A DNA stretch of 64,000 bases from Streptomyces sp. NBC_00258 (GCF_036182465.1 NZ_CP108081.1:9858001-9922000); one strand, 5' to 3'. Shown: positions 7,671 to 18,638, counted from the first letter of the stretch. Made by a program: numbers and translations. Notes: generated from the letters alone by a model not told the origin.

Positions 7671-9545
7671 ATGAGCCGCTCCACCCTTCGCCTGACCGTC
7701 GCCCAGGCTCTGGTGCGTTTCCTGGCCGCGCAGTACACCGAACGCGACGGCGTACGGCACCGGCTGATCGCCGGTACCTGGGGGATCTTCGGCCATGGCA
7801 ACGTTGCCGGGATCGGCCAGGCGCTCCTGGAGGCCGGCGAGGACACCATGCCGTTCCACCAGGGCCGCAACGAACAGGCCATGGTGCACGCCGCCGTCGG
7901 CCACGCCCGCCAGCTGAACCGGCTCTCCGCGCAGGCGGTCACGACCTCCATCGGACCCGGCGCGACCAACCTGGTCACCGGCGCCGCCCTGGCCACGGTC
8001 AACCGCCTCCCGGTGCTGCTCCTGCCCGGCGACTACTTCGCGACGCGCGCCGCCGACCCGCTGCTCCAGCAGCTGGAGCACCCCGTCGAGGCGGACCTGT
8101 CGGTCAACGACACGCTGCGTCCGGTCTCCCGGTACTTCGACCGGATCACCCGCCCCGAGGCGCTGATCCCCTCCGCCCTGAACGCGATGCGCGTGCTCGC
8201 AGACCCGGTCGAGACCGGCGCCGTCACCCTCGCCCTGCCGCAGGACGTACAGGCCGAGGCGTACGACTGGCCCGAGGAGTTCTTCGCCGACCGGATCTGG
8301 CACGTACGCCGCCCGGCGCCCGAACCGGCCGAACTCGCGGCCGCGGTGGAAGCCGTACGCGGCGCCCGGCGCCCCCTGATCGTCGCGGGCGGCGGCATCC
8401 ACCACAGCGAGGCCGAGCCGGCCCTCAAGGCGTTCGTGGAGGCCACCGGCATCCCGGTCGCGTCCACCCAGGCCGGCAAGGGCTCCCTGCGGTACGACCA
8501 CCCGGCGGACCTCGGGGGCGTCGGCCACACCGGCACCGCCGTCGCCGACGAACTGGCCCGAACCGCGGACCTGGTCATCGGCGTAGGAACCCGCTACACC
8601 GACTTCACCACCGCCTCCGCCACGCTCTTCCAGGAGCCGGGCGTGCGGTTCGTGAACCTCAACGTGGCCGCCTTCGACGCGCACAAGCTGAGCGCCCGGA
8701 CCCTGGTCGCCGACGCCCGCGCCGGTCTGGAGGCCCTCACCGGGGCGCTGTCCGGCCACCGCGTGGACGAGGCGTACGAGGCCGAGTACCGCGCGGGCAA
8801 GGAGCGCTGGGAGGTGGTCGTGGACGCCGTCTACCGGGCGGACGACGAACACGCGGTGCCCACCCAGACCCAGGTGCTGGGCGCCCTGGACGCCGTGGTC
8901 GGAGACGACGACGTCGTCATCAACGCGGCCGGCTCGCTCCCCGGCGACCTGCACAAGCTGTGGCGTGCGCGCAGCCCGCGCCAGTACCACCTGGAGTACG
9001 GCTACTCCTGCATGGGCTACGAGATCCCGGCGGGCATCGGCGTCCAGCAGGCCGCCCCCGGCACCGCCGTCTGGTCACTGGTGGGCGACGGCACGTACCT
9101 GATGATGCCCACGGAGATCGTCACCGCCGTCCAGGAGGGCCTGCCCGTCAACCTGGTGCTGATCCAGAACCACGGGTACGCGTCCATCGGCGGGCTCTCC
9201 GAGGAGACGGGCGGCGAGCGCTTCGGCACCGCCTACCGCTACCGGGCTGCCGACGGCACCTTCACAGGCGCTCCGCTGCCCGTGGACCTGGCCGCCAACG
9301 CCGCCAGCCTCGGCATGGACGTCCTGCGCGCCAAGACCGTCGGCGAACTGCGCGACGCCCTGGCCACGGCCCGCGCCTCGGACCGGCCGACGTGCGTGTA
9401 CGTCGAGACCGACCCGACGCCCACCGCTCCCGCCGCCGAGGCCTGGTGGGACGTGCCGGTCGCCGAGGTCGCCTCCCGCGACGCCGCCTCCCGCGCCCGC
9501 GAGCGGTACGACGAGCGCGTCGTCGACCGTCGCCGCCATCTCTGA
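7671..9545 (+). CDS. iolD: 3D-(3,5/4)-trihydroxycyclohexane-1,2-dione acylhydrolase
   Basis: The 624-residue thiamine-diphosphate enzyme has the three-domain layout of the acetolactate synthase family. The N-terminal Pyr domain contains the catalytic-Glu context PFHQGRNEQAMVHAA. A central Rossmann-like domain follows, and the C-terminal PP domain has the ThDP/Mg motif GDGTYLMMPTEIVTAVQEG ending in LVLIQN. IolD hydrolytically opens the cyclohexane dione to 5-deoxy-D-glucuronate. Length matches the family (about 620-640). A GAGGAACCG ribosome site precedes the ATG; the gene is 7 bases downstream of iolB. Confidence 0.93.
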   Translation: MSRSTLRLTVAQALVRFLAAQYTERDGVRHRLIAGTWGIFGHGNVAGIGQALLEAGEDTMPFHQGRNEQAMVHAAVGHARQLNRLSAQAVTTSIGPGATNLVTGAALATVNRLPVLLLPGDYFATRAADPLLQQLEHPVEADLSVNDTLRPVSRYFDRITRPEALIPSALNAMRVLADPVETGAVTLALPQDVQAEAYDWPEEFFADRIWHVRRPAPEPAELAAAVEAVRGARRPLIVAGGGIHHSEAEPALKAFVEATGIPVASTQAGKGSLRYDHPADLGGVGHTGTAVADELARTADLVIGVGTRYTDFTTASATLFQEPGVRFVNLNVAAFDAHKLSARTLVADARAGLEALTGALSGHRVDEAYEAEYRAGKERWEVVVDAVYRADDEHAVPTQTQVLGALDAVVGDDDVVINAAGSLPGDLHKLWRARSPRQYHLEYGYSCMGYEIPAGIGVQQAAPGTAVWSLVGDGTYLMMPTEIVTAVQEGLPVNLVLIQNHGYASIGGLSEETGGERFGTAYRYRAADGTFTGAPLPVDLAANAASLGMDVLRAKTVGELRDALATARASDRPTCVYVETDPTPTAPAAEAWWDVPVAEVASRDAASRARERYDERVVDRRRHL

Positions 9546-9576
9546 CTTCCCTCAGCTCACGAAAAGGATCCACACC

Positions 9577-11073
<1,497 letters not shown>

Positions 11074-11093
11074 CGGAAGCCACACCCGAAGGA

Positions 11094-11118
11094 GGCCGTG
11101 CCCGACCCGGGTACGGCC
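11094..11118 (+). terminator. Stem-loop after iolA
   Basis: GGCCGTGCCC and GGGTACGGCC form a 10-bp stem with one G-T pair and a 5-base loop, 20 bases after the iolA stop. There is no T-run, so it may only partly separate the regulator gene from the enzyme operon. Confidence 0.5.
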
Positions 11119-11195
11119 TCACCGAAGCCGTCCGGGGTACCGGCACGACCAGACCGAGAGCCACGTACCGACGGACATGTGAAGGGAGGGGCTCC

Positions 11196-11978
11196 GTGGC
11201 AGAGACCGAAACCGCACGTCCGGGGAACGTCGCAGCGTTCGACAGCCTGGAGGTCGCCCTGGACCGGGGCAGCCCGATCCCGCTCTACTACCAGCTCGCC
11301 CAGCAACTGGAGTCCGCGATCGAGCACGGGGCGCTCGCCCCGGGCAACCTGCTGGGCAACGAGGTGGACATCGCAGCCCGGCTCGGCCTGTCCCGGCCGA
11401 CCGTCCGCCAGGCCATCCAGTCCCTGGTGGACAAGGGCCTGCTGGTGCGCCGCCGGGGCATCGGCACCCAGGTGGTGCACAGCCAGGTCAGGCGCTCGCT
11501 GGAACTGAGCAGCCTCTACGACGACCTGGCGGCCGCCGGGCAGAGCCCCGCCACCCGGGTGCTGCGCAACGAGATCGAGTCGGCCTCGCCGGAGGTCGCC
11601 GCGGCCCTCGGCATCCCCGAGGGCCGGGACGTCATCGTGCTCGAAAGGCTGCGCTCCACCCACGGCGAACCCGTGGCCCACCTGTCCAACTACCTGCCCG
11701 CCACGCTCCTCGACCTGGACACCGAACGGCTTGAGGAGACCGGCCTCTACCGGATGATGCGGGCCGCCGGAATCACCCTGCACAGCGCCCACCAGACCGT
11801 GGGCGCCCGCTGCGCCACCGCCGACGAGGGGACCCTGCTCGACGAGCCGGAGGGGGCCGCGCTGCTCACCATGTGCCGCACGGCCTACGACGACACCGGG
11901 CGGGCCGTAGAGTACGGGACCCACGTCTACCGCGCCGCGCGCTACACGTTCGACTTCCAGCTGCTCGTACGCCCCTGA
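11196..11978 (+). CDS. GntR-family regulator with UTRA domain, probable inositol regulator
   Basis: The 260-residue protein starts at GTG 11196 behind GAAGGGAGGGG. Residues about 30-100 are the winged-helix domain (PLYYQLAQQLESAIEHG; LGLSRPTVRQAIQSLVDKG), and residues about 115-250 are a UTRA ligand-binding domain of the HutC subfamily. It follows the iol operon after 122 bases. From memory, a GntR regulator at the equivalent place in S. coelicolor (SCO6974) has been linked to inositol catabolism. It most likely represses both divergent iol promoters and is released by an inositol metabolite; this is inference. Confidence 0.85.
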   Translation: MAETETARPGNVAAFDSLEVALDRGSPIPLYYQLAQQLESAIEHGALAPGNLLGNEVDIAARLGLSRPTVRQAIQSLVDKGLLVRRRGIGTQVVHSQVRRSLELSSLYDDLAAAGQSPATRVLRNEIESASPEVAAALGIPEGRDVIVLERLRSTHGEPVAHLSNYLPATLLDLDTERLEETGLYRMMRAAGITLHSAHQTVGARCATADEGTLLDEPEGAALLTMCRTAYDDTGRAVEYGTHVYRAARYTFDFQLLVRP

Positions 11979-12095
11979 ACGGGTGCGGCTGCCGGGGTCG
12001 GAAGGCGGCCGCGGCGGTACGTTGGGCCCGTATGGCGCGGGTGCACGGAGCGTGGCGTACGGGACGGACCACTCCCCGGGACGGAGGGGGCCAGA

Positions 12096-14564
12096 GTGGC
12101 GACGAGCGAGGAGAGCGGCGTGGCGCGGCGGCGGTTCGACATGGCGGACGCCGCGGTGGTGCTGCTCGACGCGCGCATGGCGGTGGCCGGCTGGACCGGC
12201 GACGCCGAGCGGCTGTTCGGCTATCGCCGGGCCGAGGTCGTCGGCCGGCTCGCGGCCGAGCTGCTGATGCCCGAGGACGCCGCACGCCTGCCCGACCTGA
12301 CCCGCCGCTGCGGCCGCAACGGCGGCTGGACCGGGCTCCTCGCCGTGCGCCACCGGGACGGGCACCCCGTCGTCACGACGGTGCGGGTCGTCCCGGCCGT
12401 GGAGGCCGCGGAGGGCCCGCCGCGCTGGGTGGTCCTGGCCGCCGACTCGACCGGCGCCGCGGGCTGGGACATGAGCCGCACGGTGCTGGAGCGGATGGCC
12501 TCGCACTCACCCATCGGCATAGCCATCGTCGACGCGGACCTGCGGTACGTGTGGTCGAACGCGGCCCTGGAGCAGTTCGGCGGCGGACCCGCGCACCGGC
12601 GGATCGGAAAACGGCTCGCGGACATCCAGCCGGGCCTGGACGCCCAGGCCCTGGAGGCCGTGATGCGCCAGGTCCTGGAGACCGGCGAGGCCGTCGTCGG
12701 CTACGAACACGTCGGTACGGTCCGCTCGGCGCCGCACCGGGACACGGCCCACGCGATGTCGTTCACCCGGCTCGACGACGACCACGGCAACCCCATCGGC
12801 GTGTACTACACCGTCGTGGACGTCACCGAGCGCTACCGGGCCCGCGAACGCCTCACCCTCCTGGACCGGGCCGGCAAGCGCCTCGGCCGCACCCTGGACG
12901 TCATGCGCACCGCCCAGGAGCTGGCCGACGTGGCGGTGCCGGGACTCGCCGACTTCGTCACCGTGGATCTGCTGGAGACCGTCCTCGAAGGGGGCGAGCC
13001 CGTCTCCGGGCCGCTGAGCGGGACGGACGAGGTGCCGCTGCGGCGGGCCGGCCACCAGTCGGTGAACGAGGGCGTCCCCGAGGCCGTGGTCGAGATCGGC
13101 GAGGTGGCCGCCTACGTGGCCGGAGCACCCCCGATCCGCGCGCTGACCGGCGGCACGTCCTGGATCGAGGAGCGGCTCGACCCGCTGGCCCCGGAGTGGG
13201 CCACGGGCATCGCCGGTGACCGGGCCGCCACCTTCCTCGACCTCGGACTGCACACCGCGATGATCGTGCCGGTGCGGGCCCGCGGCACCATGCTCGGGAT
13301 CACCACGTTCTTCCGGCGGCACCGGCAGGACCCCTTCGACCAGGACGACCTGGGCCTGGCCGAGGAGTTCGTCGGCCGCGCGGCCCTGTGCCTCGACAAC
13401 GCCCGCCGCTACACCCGGGAGCGCGACGCGGCCCTCGTACTGCAGCGCCATCTGCTGCCGCACCGGCTCCCCGAGCAGGACGCGATGGAGGTCGCCGCCT
13501 GCTACCGGCCGGCCGACGAGCTGACCGGTCTCGGCGGGGACTGGTTCGACGTCATCCCGCTGTCGGGCGCGCGGGTCGCCCTGGTGGTGGGCGATGTCGT
13601 CGGCCACGGCATCGAGGCCGCCGCGGCCATGGGCCGGCTGAGAGCCGCCGTACAGACCCTCGCCGATCTGGACCTGCCGCCCGAGGAGGTGCTCGCCCAC
13701 CTCGACGACCTGGTCGACCGGGCCGGATACGAGGACGACTCCGCGGCGTCCCCGCGCGCCGACGGCGTACGGGCCAAGGGCGCCAGCTGCCTGTACGCGG
13801 TGTACGACCCGGTCGGCGGCCGGTGTTCCATGGCCGCCGCGGGCCACGGGCTGCCCGCGATCGTCGCCCCGGACGGCACGGTCGACTTCCCCGAGCTGCC
13901 GCCGGGGCCCGCGCTCGGTGTGAGCGGCCCGCCCTTCGAGTCGGTCGAACTGGCGCTCGCGGAGGGCAGTGTGCTCGCCTTGTGCACCGACGGCCTGCTC
14001 GCCGCCGAAGGGCCCGCGCCGCAGCGGGACGCCGCCGCCGACCGGGAGCGGCTGCGCCGTGTGCTCGAACGGCGGGCGCCCAGCCTCGACGACCGCTGCC
14101 AGGCCGTGGTGGAGGCGCTGGTCCCGGCCCGTCCGCCGGACGACGTGGTGCTGCTGATGGCCCGTGCCCGCCGCCTGGACGCGGAACGGACGGTGTCCTG
14201 GGAGCTGTCCAACGACCCGGCGGCCGTCGCCGACGTGCGCAAGCGGACGTCACGGCAGCTGTGCGAGTGGGGTCTGGACGAGCTGACCTTCACCACCGAA
14301 CTCGTCGTCAGTGAACTGGTCACCAACGCCATCCGGCACGCCTCCGGGCCGATAAGGCTGCGGCTGATCATGTCGCGGGCCCTGGTCTGCGAGGTCTGGG
14401 ACGCCAGTCCCACCGCCCCGCACCTGCGTCACCCGAAGACGACAGATGAGGGCGGCCGCGGTCTGTTCCTGGTCTCCCAGTTCACCCAGCGCTGGGGCAC
14501 CCGCTACACCCAGGACGGCAAGATCATCTGGACCGAGCAGTCGCTCACGGGCCCGGAGATCTGA
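12096..14564 (+). CDS. Multisensor PP2C/SpoIIE phosphatase with PAS, GAF and HATPase domains
   Basis: The 822-residue protein starts at GTG 12096 after GGAGGGGG. Domains in order are PAS (about 16-116, LFGYRRAEVVGR), PAS (about 130-250, IGIAIVDADLRYVWSN), GAF (about 265-450), SpoIIE/PP2C (about 460-690, GDWFDVIPLSG, VVGDVVGHGIEAAAAMG, LCTDGLL) and an RsbW-like HATPase (about 700-815, VVSELVTNAIRHASGP and EGGRGLFLVSQF in part). Such proteins act in partner-switching circuits, both phosphorylating and dephosphorylating anti-anti-sigma factors in response to light, redox or small molecules. It has no transmembrane segment, so it should be cytosolic. No anti-sigma or STAS partner lies in the window, so its target is unknown. 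Confidence 0.9.
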   Translation: MATSEESGVARRRFDMADAAVVLLDARMAVAGWTGDAERLFGYRRAEVVGRLAAELLMPEDAARLPDLTRRCGRNGGWTGLLAVRHRDGHPVVTTVRVVPAVEAAEGPPRWVVLAADSTGAAGWDMSRTVLERMASHSPIGIAIVDADLRYVWSNAALEQFGGGPAHRRIGKRLADIQPGLDAQALEAVMRQVLETGEAVVGYEHVGTVRSAPHRDTAHAMSFTRLDDDHGNPIGVYYTVVDVTERYRARERLTLLDRAGKRLGRTLDVMRTAQELADVAVPGLADFVTVDLLETVLEGGEPVSGPLSGTDEVPLRRAGHQSVNEGVPEAVVEIGEVAAYVAGAPPIRALTGGTSWIEERLDPLAPEWATGIAGDRAATFLDLGLHTAMIVPVRARGTMLGITTFFRRHRQDPFDQDDLGLAEEFVGRAALCLDNARRYTRERDAALVLQRHLLPHRLPEQDAMEVAACYRPADELTGLGGDWFDVIPLSGARVALVVGDVVGHGIEAAAAMGRLRAAVQTLADLDLPPEEVLAHLDDLVDRAGYEDDSAASPRADGVRAKGASCLYAVYDPVGGRCSMAAAGHGLPAIVAPDGTVDFPELPPGPALGVSGPPFESVELALAEGSVLALCTDGLLAAEGPAPQRDAAADRERLRRVLERRAPSLDDRCQAVVEALVPARPPDDVVLLMARARRLDAERTVSWELSNDPAAVADVRKRTSRQLCEWGLDELTFTTELVVSELVTNAIRHASGPIRLRLIMSRALVCEVWDASPTAPHLRHPKTTDEGGRGLFLVSQFTQRWGTRYTQDGKIIWTEQSLTGPEI

Positions 14565-14780
14565 GCGGGCCGGGGGTTTGGGCGGGTCGGCGCGGCGGCG
14601 AGGCGCGACTCCCTCTCAAGATGCGACGGCGCGACACGTTTCCGTCGTGCTCGTTGTGCCTAACGGTGTATTAAGTCACTTTTGTCGCATAGTGCGTCCG
14701 GAGGTCTACCCCGGACCGGCCGCCCGCGCGCCCCCGCGGTTCACCTCCTCGTGCCCGCACCCAACGAGGAGTGACGCCTC
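14565..14780. other. Intergenic region upstream of the GH3 gene
   Basis: No gene was found. An AT-richer patch holds an inverted repeat ATGCGAC (14621-14627) and GTCGCAT (14684-14690) and a TATTAAGT stretch near 14668. This is probably the promoter and operator region of the beta-glucosidase gene. No convincing -35/-10 pair could be chosen. Confidence 0.35.
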
Positions 14781-17249
14781 ATGTCCGACACCGTGTCCCG
14801 GCGGTCCGTCCTGCGCCTGCTGAGCGGCGCGACCGCCGTCGCCCTGGCCGCGACCGCGGGACCCCCGTCCCTCGCGCACGCGGCCGCCGCCCGGCGACAA
14901 CCGGCCGCGGGCCCCCGCGTCGAGGGACTGCTCACCAAGCTCACCCTGGACGAGAAGCTCTCCCTGCTGCACGGCGCCACCGACCCCAAGGCGCTCGGCC
15001 AGGCCGGCTACGTGCCCGGCGTGGAACGGCTCGGCATCCCGCCGCTGCGCCTCGCCGACGGCCCCGCCGGAGTCCGCGTCAAGCAGCACGCCACCGCCCT
15101 GCCCGCGCCCGTCCTGCTCGCCGCCGCCTTCGACCCCGGCCTCGCCCGCCGCTACGGCCAGGTCATCGGCCGCGAGGGCCGCGCGCTCGGCCAGGACGTG
15201 CTGCTCTCCCCGATGGTCAACCTCATCCGCACCCCGTACGCGGGCCGCAACTTCGAGACGTTCAGCGAGGACCCGCTGCTCTCCGCCGACCTCGTGGCCG
15301 AGGAGATCAAGGGCATCCAGGGCGAGGGCCTCATCGCGACCGTCAAGCACTACGCGATGAACAACCAGGAGAAGGACCGCGACTCCATCGACGTACGGGT
15401 CGACGAGCAGACCCTCAACGAGGTCGAGCTGCGCGCCTTCGAGGCCGCCGTCGGCGCCGGCGCCCGCGCGGTCATGGGCGCCTACAACAAGGTCAACGGC
15501 ACCTACGCCTGCGAGAGCAAGGAACTCCTCACCGGCATCCTCCGCGACCGCTGGGGCTTCGAGGGCTGGGTGATGACCGACTGGCACGCGGCCCACAGCA
15601 CGGTCGCCTCGCTCACCGCGGGCCTCGACATGGAGATGCCGAACGGCAAGTACTTCGGGGCCGCGCTCAAGACGGCCGTCCAGAACGGGAGCGTCTCCGA
15701 GGAGTACGTCGACCGGGCGGTACGCCGCATCCTCACCACCATGGACGACTTCGGGATGCTCGACGGCAGCGCCCCGCCCCGCCCGGCACGCAACCCGTCG
15801 GCGGGCGCGGCGGTCGCCCTGGAGGTCGCCAAGGCGGGCGCCACCCTCCTGCACAACAGGAACGGCATGCTGCCCCTGACCGGCGAGGCCGCCCGCGGCA
15901 TCGCGGTCGTCGGCCCCACCGGCTCGCTGCCCTTCGTCAGCGGCGGCGGCAGCGCCCACGTCGTCCCCGACCACGCCGACAGCCCTCTGGACGCCATCAA
16001 GTCCCGCGCGGGACAAGGCGCCCAGGTGTCCTACGCGCTCGGCGAGGACCTGTTCGGCAAACCCCTGCCCGAGGACGCGCTCACGCAGGGCATCGACCCG
16101 GAGGGCCAGCGGGTCGCCGCCGGGAAGACCTGGACGTACGAGGGAACGCTCACCGTCGAGGACGACGACGAGTGGACCTTCGTCATCCACTACTCCGGAA
16201 CGCGGCCCAAGGTGCTCCTCGACGGGGTCGACCTCTTCCCGGTCGCCACCGGGCTCGCGGAGCACTTCACGGGCGGTCTGGTGTCGGCCGCGCCCGACGG
16301 GCTCGCGGTGCGCCGCAGGACGCTCGATCTCGCCGCCGGGGAGCACCGGATCGAGATCACCGCGAAGGGCGGCGCCCAGGGGCAGACGTTCCGGCTGCGG
16401 CACGTCACCGGTGCGACCCGCACCCAGGACGTTGCCGAGGCGGTGAAGGCGGCCCGGGCCGCGGAGAGCGTCGTGCTCTTCGCGTACGAGGACGCCACCG
16501 AGAACCAGGACCGCACGACCCTCGCGCTCCCCGGCCACCAGACCGAGCTGATCGAGGCGGTGACGGCGGTGAACCCCCGTACGACCGTCGTCCTCAACAC
16601 CTCCTCCTCGACGTCGATGCCGTGGCTGGAGCGGACCGCCGCCGTGCTGCAGATGTACTACCCGGGCCAGGAGGGCGCGGCCGCCACCGCCGCCGTCCTG
16701 TTCGGCGACTGCGACCCCGGCGGACGGCTCACCCAGACCTTCCCGGTGGACGACGACCACCACCCGGTCGCGGGCGACGTGCGCCGCTACCCGGGCGTGA
16801 ACGGCGTCGAGGAGTACTCGGAGGGCGTCCACGTCGGCCACCGCTGGTACGACGCCGAGGACGTGCGGCCGCTGTTCCCGTTCGGGCACGGACTCTCGTA
16901 CACCTCCTTCGCGTACGAGGACCTGGGGGTGGAGCGGACCGGGGACGGTCTTGAGGTGGTGTTCACCGTGCGGAACACGGGACGGCGGGACGGGGTGGAC
17001 ATCCCGCAGGTCTATGTGGGCCCCTCGCCGGACCTCCAGATCGACCGGGCCGAAAGGGTGTTGGGCGGATATCAGCGGCTCGCGCTGAAGGCGGGGGAGT
17101 CGCGCCGGGTCACCGTGCGCGTCGACGAGCGCACGCTCTCCTCGTGGAACGCCGAGCGGCACGGCTGGGTGCTCGGGACCGGGCGGCGGACCGTGTGGGT
17201 GGGGGCCTCGGCGGGTGAACTGCGGCTCAGCGGGAGGGTGCAGGTGTGA
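14781..17249 (+). CDS. Secreted glycoside hydrolase family 3 beta-glucosidase with PA14 insert
   Basis: The 822-residue product has a signal peptide with RRSVLRLLSG followed by an Ala-rich core and an AHA cleavage region, consistent with Tat export. The GH3 catalytic domain follows (LRLADGPAGVR, VKHYAMNNQEKDRDS), with the nucleophile Asp at about residue 267 in VMTDWHA. A PA14 domain is inserted in the second GH3 domain (about 430-550, TWTYEGTLTVEDDDEWTF), as in BglX/KmBglI-type enzymes that hydrolyse beta-1,2 or beta-1,4 glucosides. The C-terminus is a fibronectin-III-like domain. The start has GAGGAGTGACGCCTC upstream. It stands alone between terminators. Substrate is not determined by sequence. 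Confidence 0.9.
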   Translation: MSDTVSRRSVLRLLSGATAVALAATAGPPSLAHAAAARRQPAAGPRVEGLLTKLTLDEKLSLLHGATDPKALGQAGYVPGVERLGIPPLRLADGPAGVRVKQHATALPAPVLLAAAFDPGLARRYGQVIGREGRALGQDVLLSPMVNLIRTPYAGRNFETFSEDPLLSADLVAEEIKGIQGEGLIATVKHYAMNNQEKDRDSIDVRVDEQTLNEVELRAFEAAVGAGARAVMGAYNKVNGTYACESKELLTGILRDRWGFEGWVMTDWHAAHSTVASLTAGLDMEMPNGKYFGAALKTAVQNGSVSEEYVDRAVRRILTTMDDFGMLDGSAPPRPARNPSAGAAVALEVAKAGATLLHNRNGMLPLTGEAARGIAVVGPTGSLPFVSGGGSAHVVPDHADSPLDAIKSRAGQGAQVSYALGEDLFGKPLPEDALTQGIDPEGQRVAAGKTWTYEGTLTVEDDDEWTFVIHYSGTRPKVLLDGVDLFPVATGLAEHFTGGLVSAAPDGLAVRRRTLDLAAGEHRIEITAKGGAQGQTFRLRHVTGATRTQDVAEAVKAARAAESVVLFAYEDATENQDRTTLALPGHQTELIEAVTAVNPRTTVVLNTSSSTSMPWLERTAAVLQMYYPGQEGAAATAAVLFGDCDPGGRLTQTFPVDDDHHPVAGDVRRYPGVNGVEEYSEGVHVGHRWYDAEDVRPLFPFGHGLSYTSFAYEDLGVERTGDGLEVVFTVRNTGRRDGVDIPQVYVGPSPDLQIDRAERVLGGYQRLALKAGESRRVTVRVDERTLSSWNAERHGWVLGTGRRTVWVGASAGELRLSGRVQV

Positions 17250-17290
17250 GGCCGACGGGACTCCGTGCGGTCCAAGTGACCGGGTAGGCT

Positions 17291-17326
17291 GCCCGGCGTG
17301 CGCTCGCGGCCGAGCGCACGCCGGGC
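17291..17326 (+). terminator. Strong stem-loop between GH3 and DedA genes
   Basis: A perfect 16-bp stem (17291-17306 with 17311-17326) closes a 4-base loop, without a T-run. It lies 41 bases after the GH3 stop and 36 bases before the DedA start, so it probably ends the GH3 message. Confidence 0.6.
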
Positions 17327-17362
17327 CAGGCCCGGTCCGCGGTGAATCGGGAGGAACCGGCG

Positions 17363-18025
17363 TTGCACGTCCAGGAGTGGCTAGAGACCGTGCCTGCGGT
17401 CAGCATCTACGCGCTGGTGGGCCTGGTCATCGGCCTGGAGAGCCTGGGCATTCCACTGCCGGGCGAGATCATCCTCGTGTCCGCGGCGCTGCTGGCCTCC
17501 CAGCACGGTGACATCAACCCCGTCGTCCTCGGCGCCTGCGCCGTCGCCGGCGCGATCATCGGGGACTCCATCGGCTACGCCATCGGCCGCAAGGGCGGGC
17601 GGCCACTGCTGGCCTGGCTGGGCGCGAAGTTCCCCAGGCACTTCAGCGAGGGCCATATCGCCACCGCCGAGAAGTCCTTCGAGAAGTGGGGCATGTGGGC
17701 CGTGTTCTTCGGCCGCTTCGTCGCCCTGCTGCGGATCTTCGCGGGCCCGCTCGCGGGTGTGCTGCGCATGCCGTACTGGAAGTTCCTGACCGCCAACGTC
17801 CTCGGCGGCATCCTCTGGGCCGGCGGCACCACCGCCGTCATCTACTACGTCGGCATCGTCGCCGAGTCCTGGCTCAAGCGCTTCTCCTGGCTCGGCCTCG
17901 TCCTGGCCCTCCTGATCGGCCTCACCTCGATGCTGGTCCTCAAGCGCAAGGCGAAGAAGGTCTCGGCGGAGCGCGAGGCCGAGCGGTCGACGGCAGAGCG
18001 GGAGCCGATCCCGGCGACCGACTAG
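17363..18025 (+). CDS. DedA-family membrane protein
   Basis: About 220 residues with four to five membrane spans. It has the DedA/VTT core LESLGIPLPGEIILVSAALLA near the N-terminus and the family signature FFGRFVALLRIFAGPLAGVLRM. DedA proteins help scavenge lipid carriers such as undecaprenyl phosphate and phospholipids across the membrane. Start choice: TTG 17363 has GGGAGGA with 6 bases spacing and gives the usual short head LHVQEWLE; an in-frame GTG at 17342 lacks a ribosome site. The C-terminus is charged (KRKAKKVSAEREAE). It is followed directly by a long hairpin and a dispersed repeat element. Confidence 0.88.
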   Translation: MHVQEWLETVPAVSIYALVGLVIGLESLGIPLPGEIILVSAALLASQHGDINPVVLGACAVAGAIIGDSIGYAIGRKGGRPLLAWLGAKFPRHFSEGHIATAEKSFEKWGMWAVFFGRFVALLRIFAGPLAGVLRMPYWKFLTANVLGGILWAGGTTAVIYYVGIVAESWLKRFSWLGLVLALLIGLTSMLVLKRKAKKVSAEREAERSTAEREPIPATD

Positions 18026-18059
18026 GCGCCCTAAAGGGGCGTAGCCCCTTTAGGGGCGC
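18026..18059. terminator. Bidirectional hairpin between convergent genes
   Basis: GCGCCCTAAAGGGGC (18026-18040) pairs with 18044-18059 over 15 bp with one bulged G and a 3-base loop. It begins at the base after the DedA stop codon and separates it from the convergent carbonic-anhydrase-like gene. Its right arm overlaps the start of the repeat element at 18052. Confidence 0.7.
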
Positions 18060-18079
18060 GGGGAACTGCGCGACCAGCC
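18052..18079 (+). repeat. Dispersed intergenic repeat element, copy 1
   Basis: The 28 bases here (starting AGGGGCGCGGGG, ending GCGACCAGCC) are identical to the complement of 54795-54822. From memory, this sequence family is scattered through many Streptomyces genomes, usually next to hairpins downstream of genes. Here it lies in a convergent gap. Function unknown; it may be part of a terminator cassette. Confidence 0.75.
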
Positions 18080-18107
18080 ACGAACGGCCCGCAGCCCCCG
18101 ACGAACC

Positions 18108-18638
18108 TCAGCCCCCGTGTGCAGCCCGGTGCTCCCGAGCCAGCGCCACGTACAACGTCCCGTTCAGCGAAACCCCCTCCCGCTCCTCCTCCGTGAGCTC
18201 CCGCTTCACCTTGGCGGGCACACCGGCGACAAGCGACCCGGGCGGCACCCGCATCCCCTGCGGGACGAGCGCCTGCGCCGCGACCAGCGATCCCGCCCCG
18301 ATCACCGCCCCGTTCAGGATCGTCGCCCCCATCCCCACCAGACAGTCGTCCTCGACCGTCGCACCATGCACCACGGCGTTGTGCCCGATGGACACCCGCT
18401 CCCCGACGGTGACGGGGAACCCGGGGTCGACATGGAGCGTGCAGTTGTCCTGCACGTTGCTGTCCGCGCCGATGACAATGGGCCCGCACTCGGCCCGCAG
18501 CACCGCCCCGTACCAGACGCTCGCGCCCGGATGCAGAGTCACCTCGCCGAGCACCACGGACATCGGGGCGACGAACGCCTCCTGATCCACCTTCGGATCC
18601 TTGCCGCCCACGCCCGCGATCAGCGCCTCGTGCGTCAT
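18108..18638 (-). CDS. Gamma-carbonic-anhydrase-family hexapeptide protein
   Basis: The 176-residue protein has a left-handed beta-helix of hexapeptide repeats (VVLGEVTLHPGASVWYGAVLRAE, then VSIGHNAVVHGATVEDDCLVGMG). The His residues in this second stretch sit where gamma-carbonic anhydrases of the YrdA/PaaY group bind zinc. Many members have weak or no carbonic anhydrase activity. The ATG at 18638 has AGGAGGCGGCG in front of it. It is divergent from the neighbouring acyltransferase gene, itself another hexapeptide protein, and convergent with DedA. Confidence 0.85.
   Translation of the reverse strand: MTHEALIAGVGGKDPKVDQEAFVAPMSVVLGEVTLHPGASVWYGAVLRAECGPIVIGADSNVQDNCTLHVDPGFPVTVGERVSIGHNAVVHGATVEDDCLVGMGATILNGAVIGAGSLVAAQALVPQGMRVPPGSLVAGVPAKVKRELTEEEREGVSLNGTLYVALAREHRAAHGG

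Noticed and set aside
14706..17162. Long open frame on the complement across the GH3 gene
   Set aside because: The GH3 catalytic motifs and signal peptide on the + strand are unambiguous; the antisense frame has no recognisable domain.
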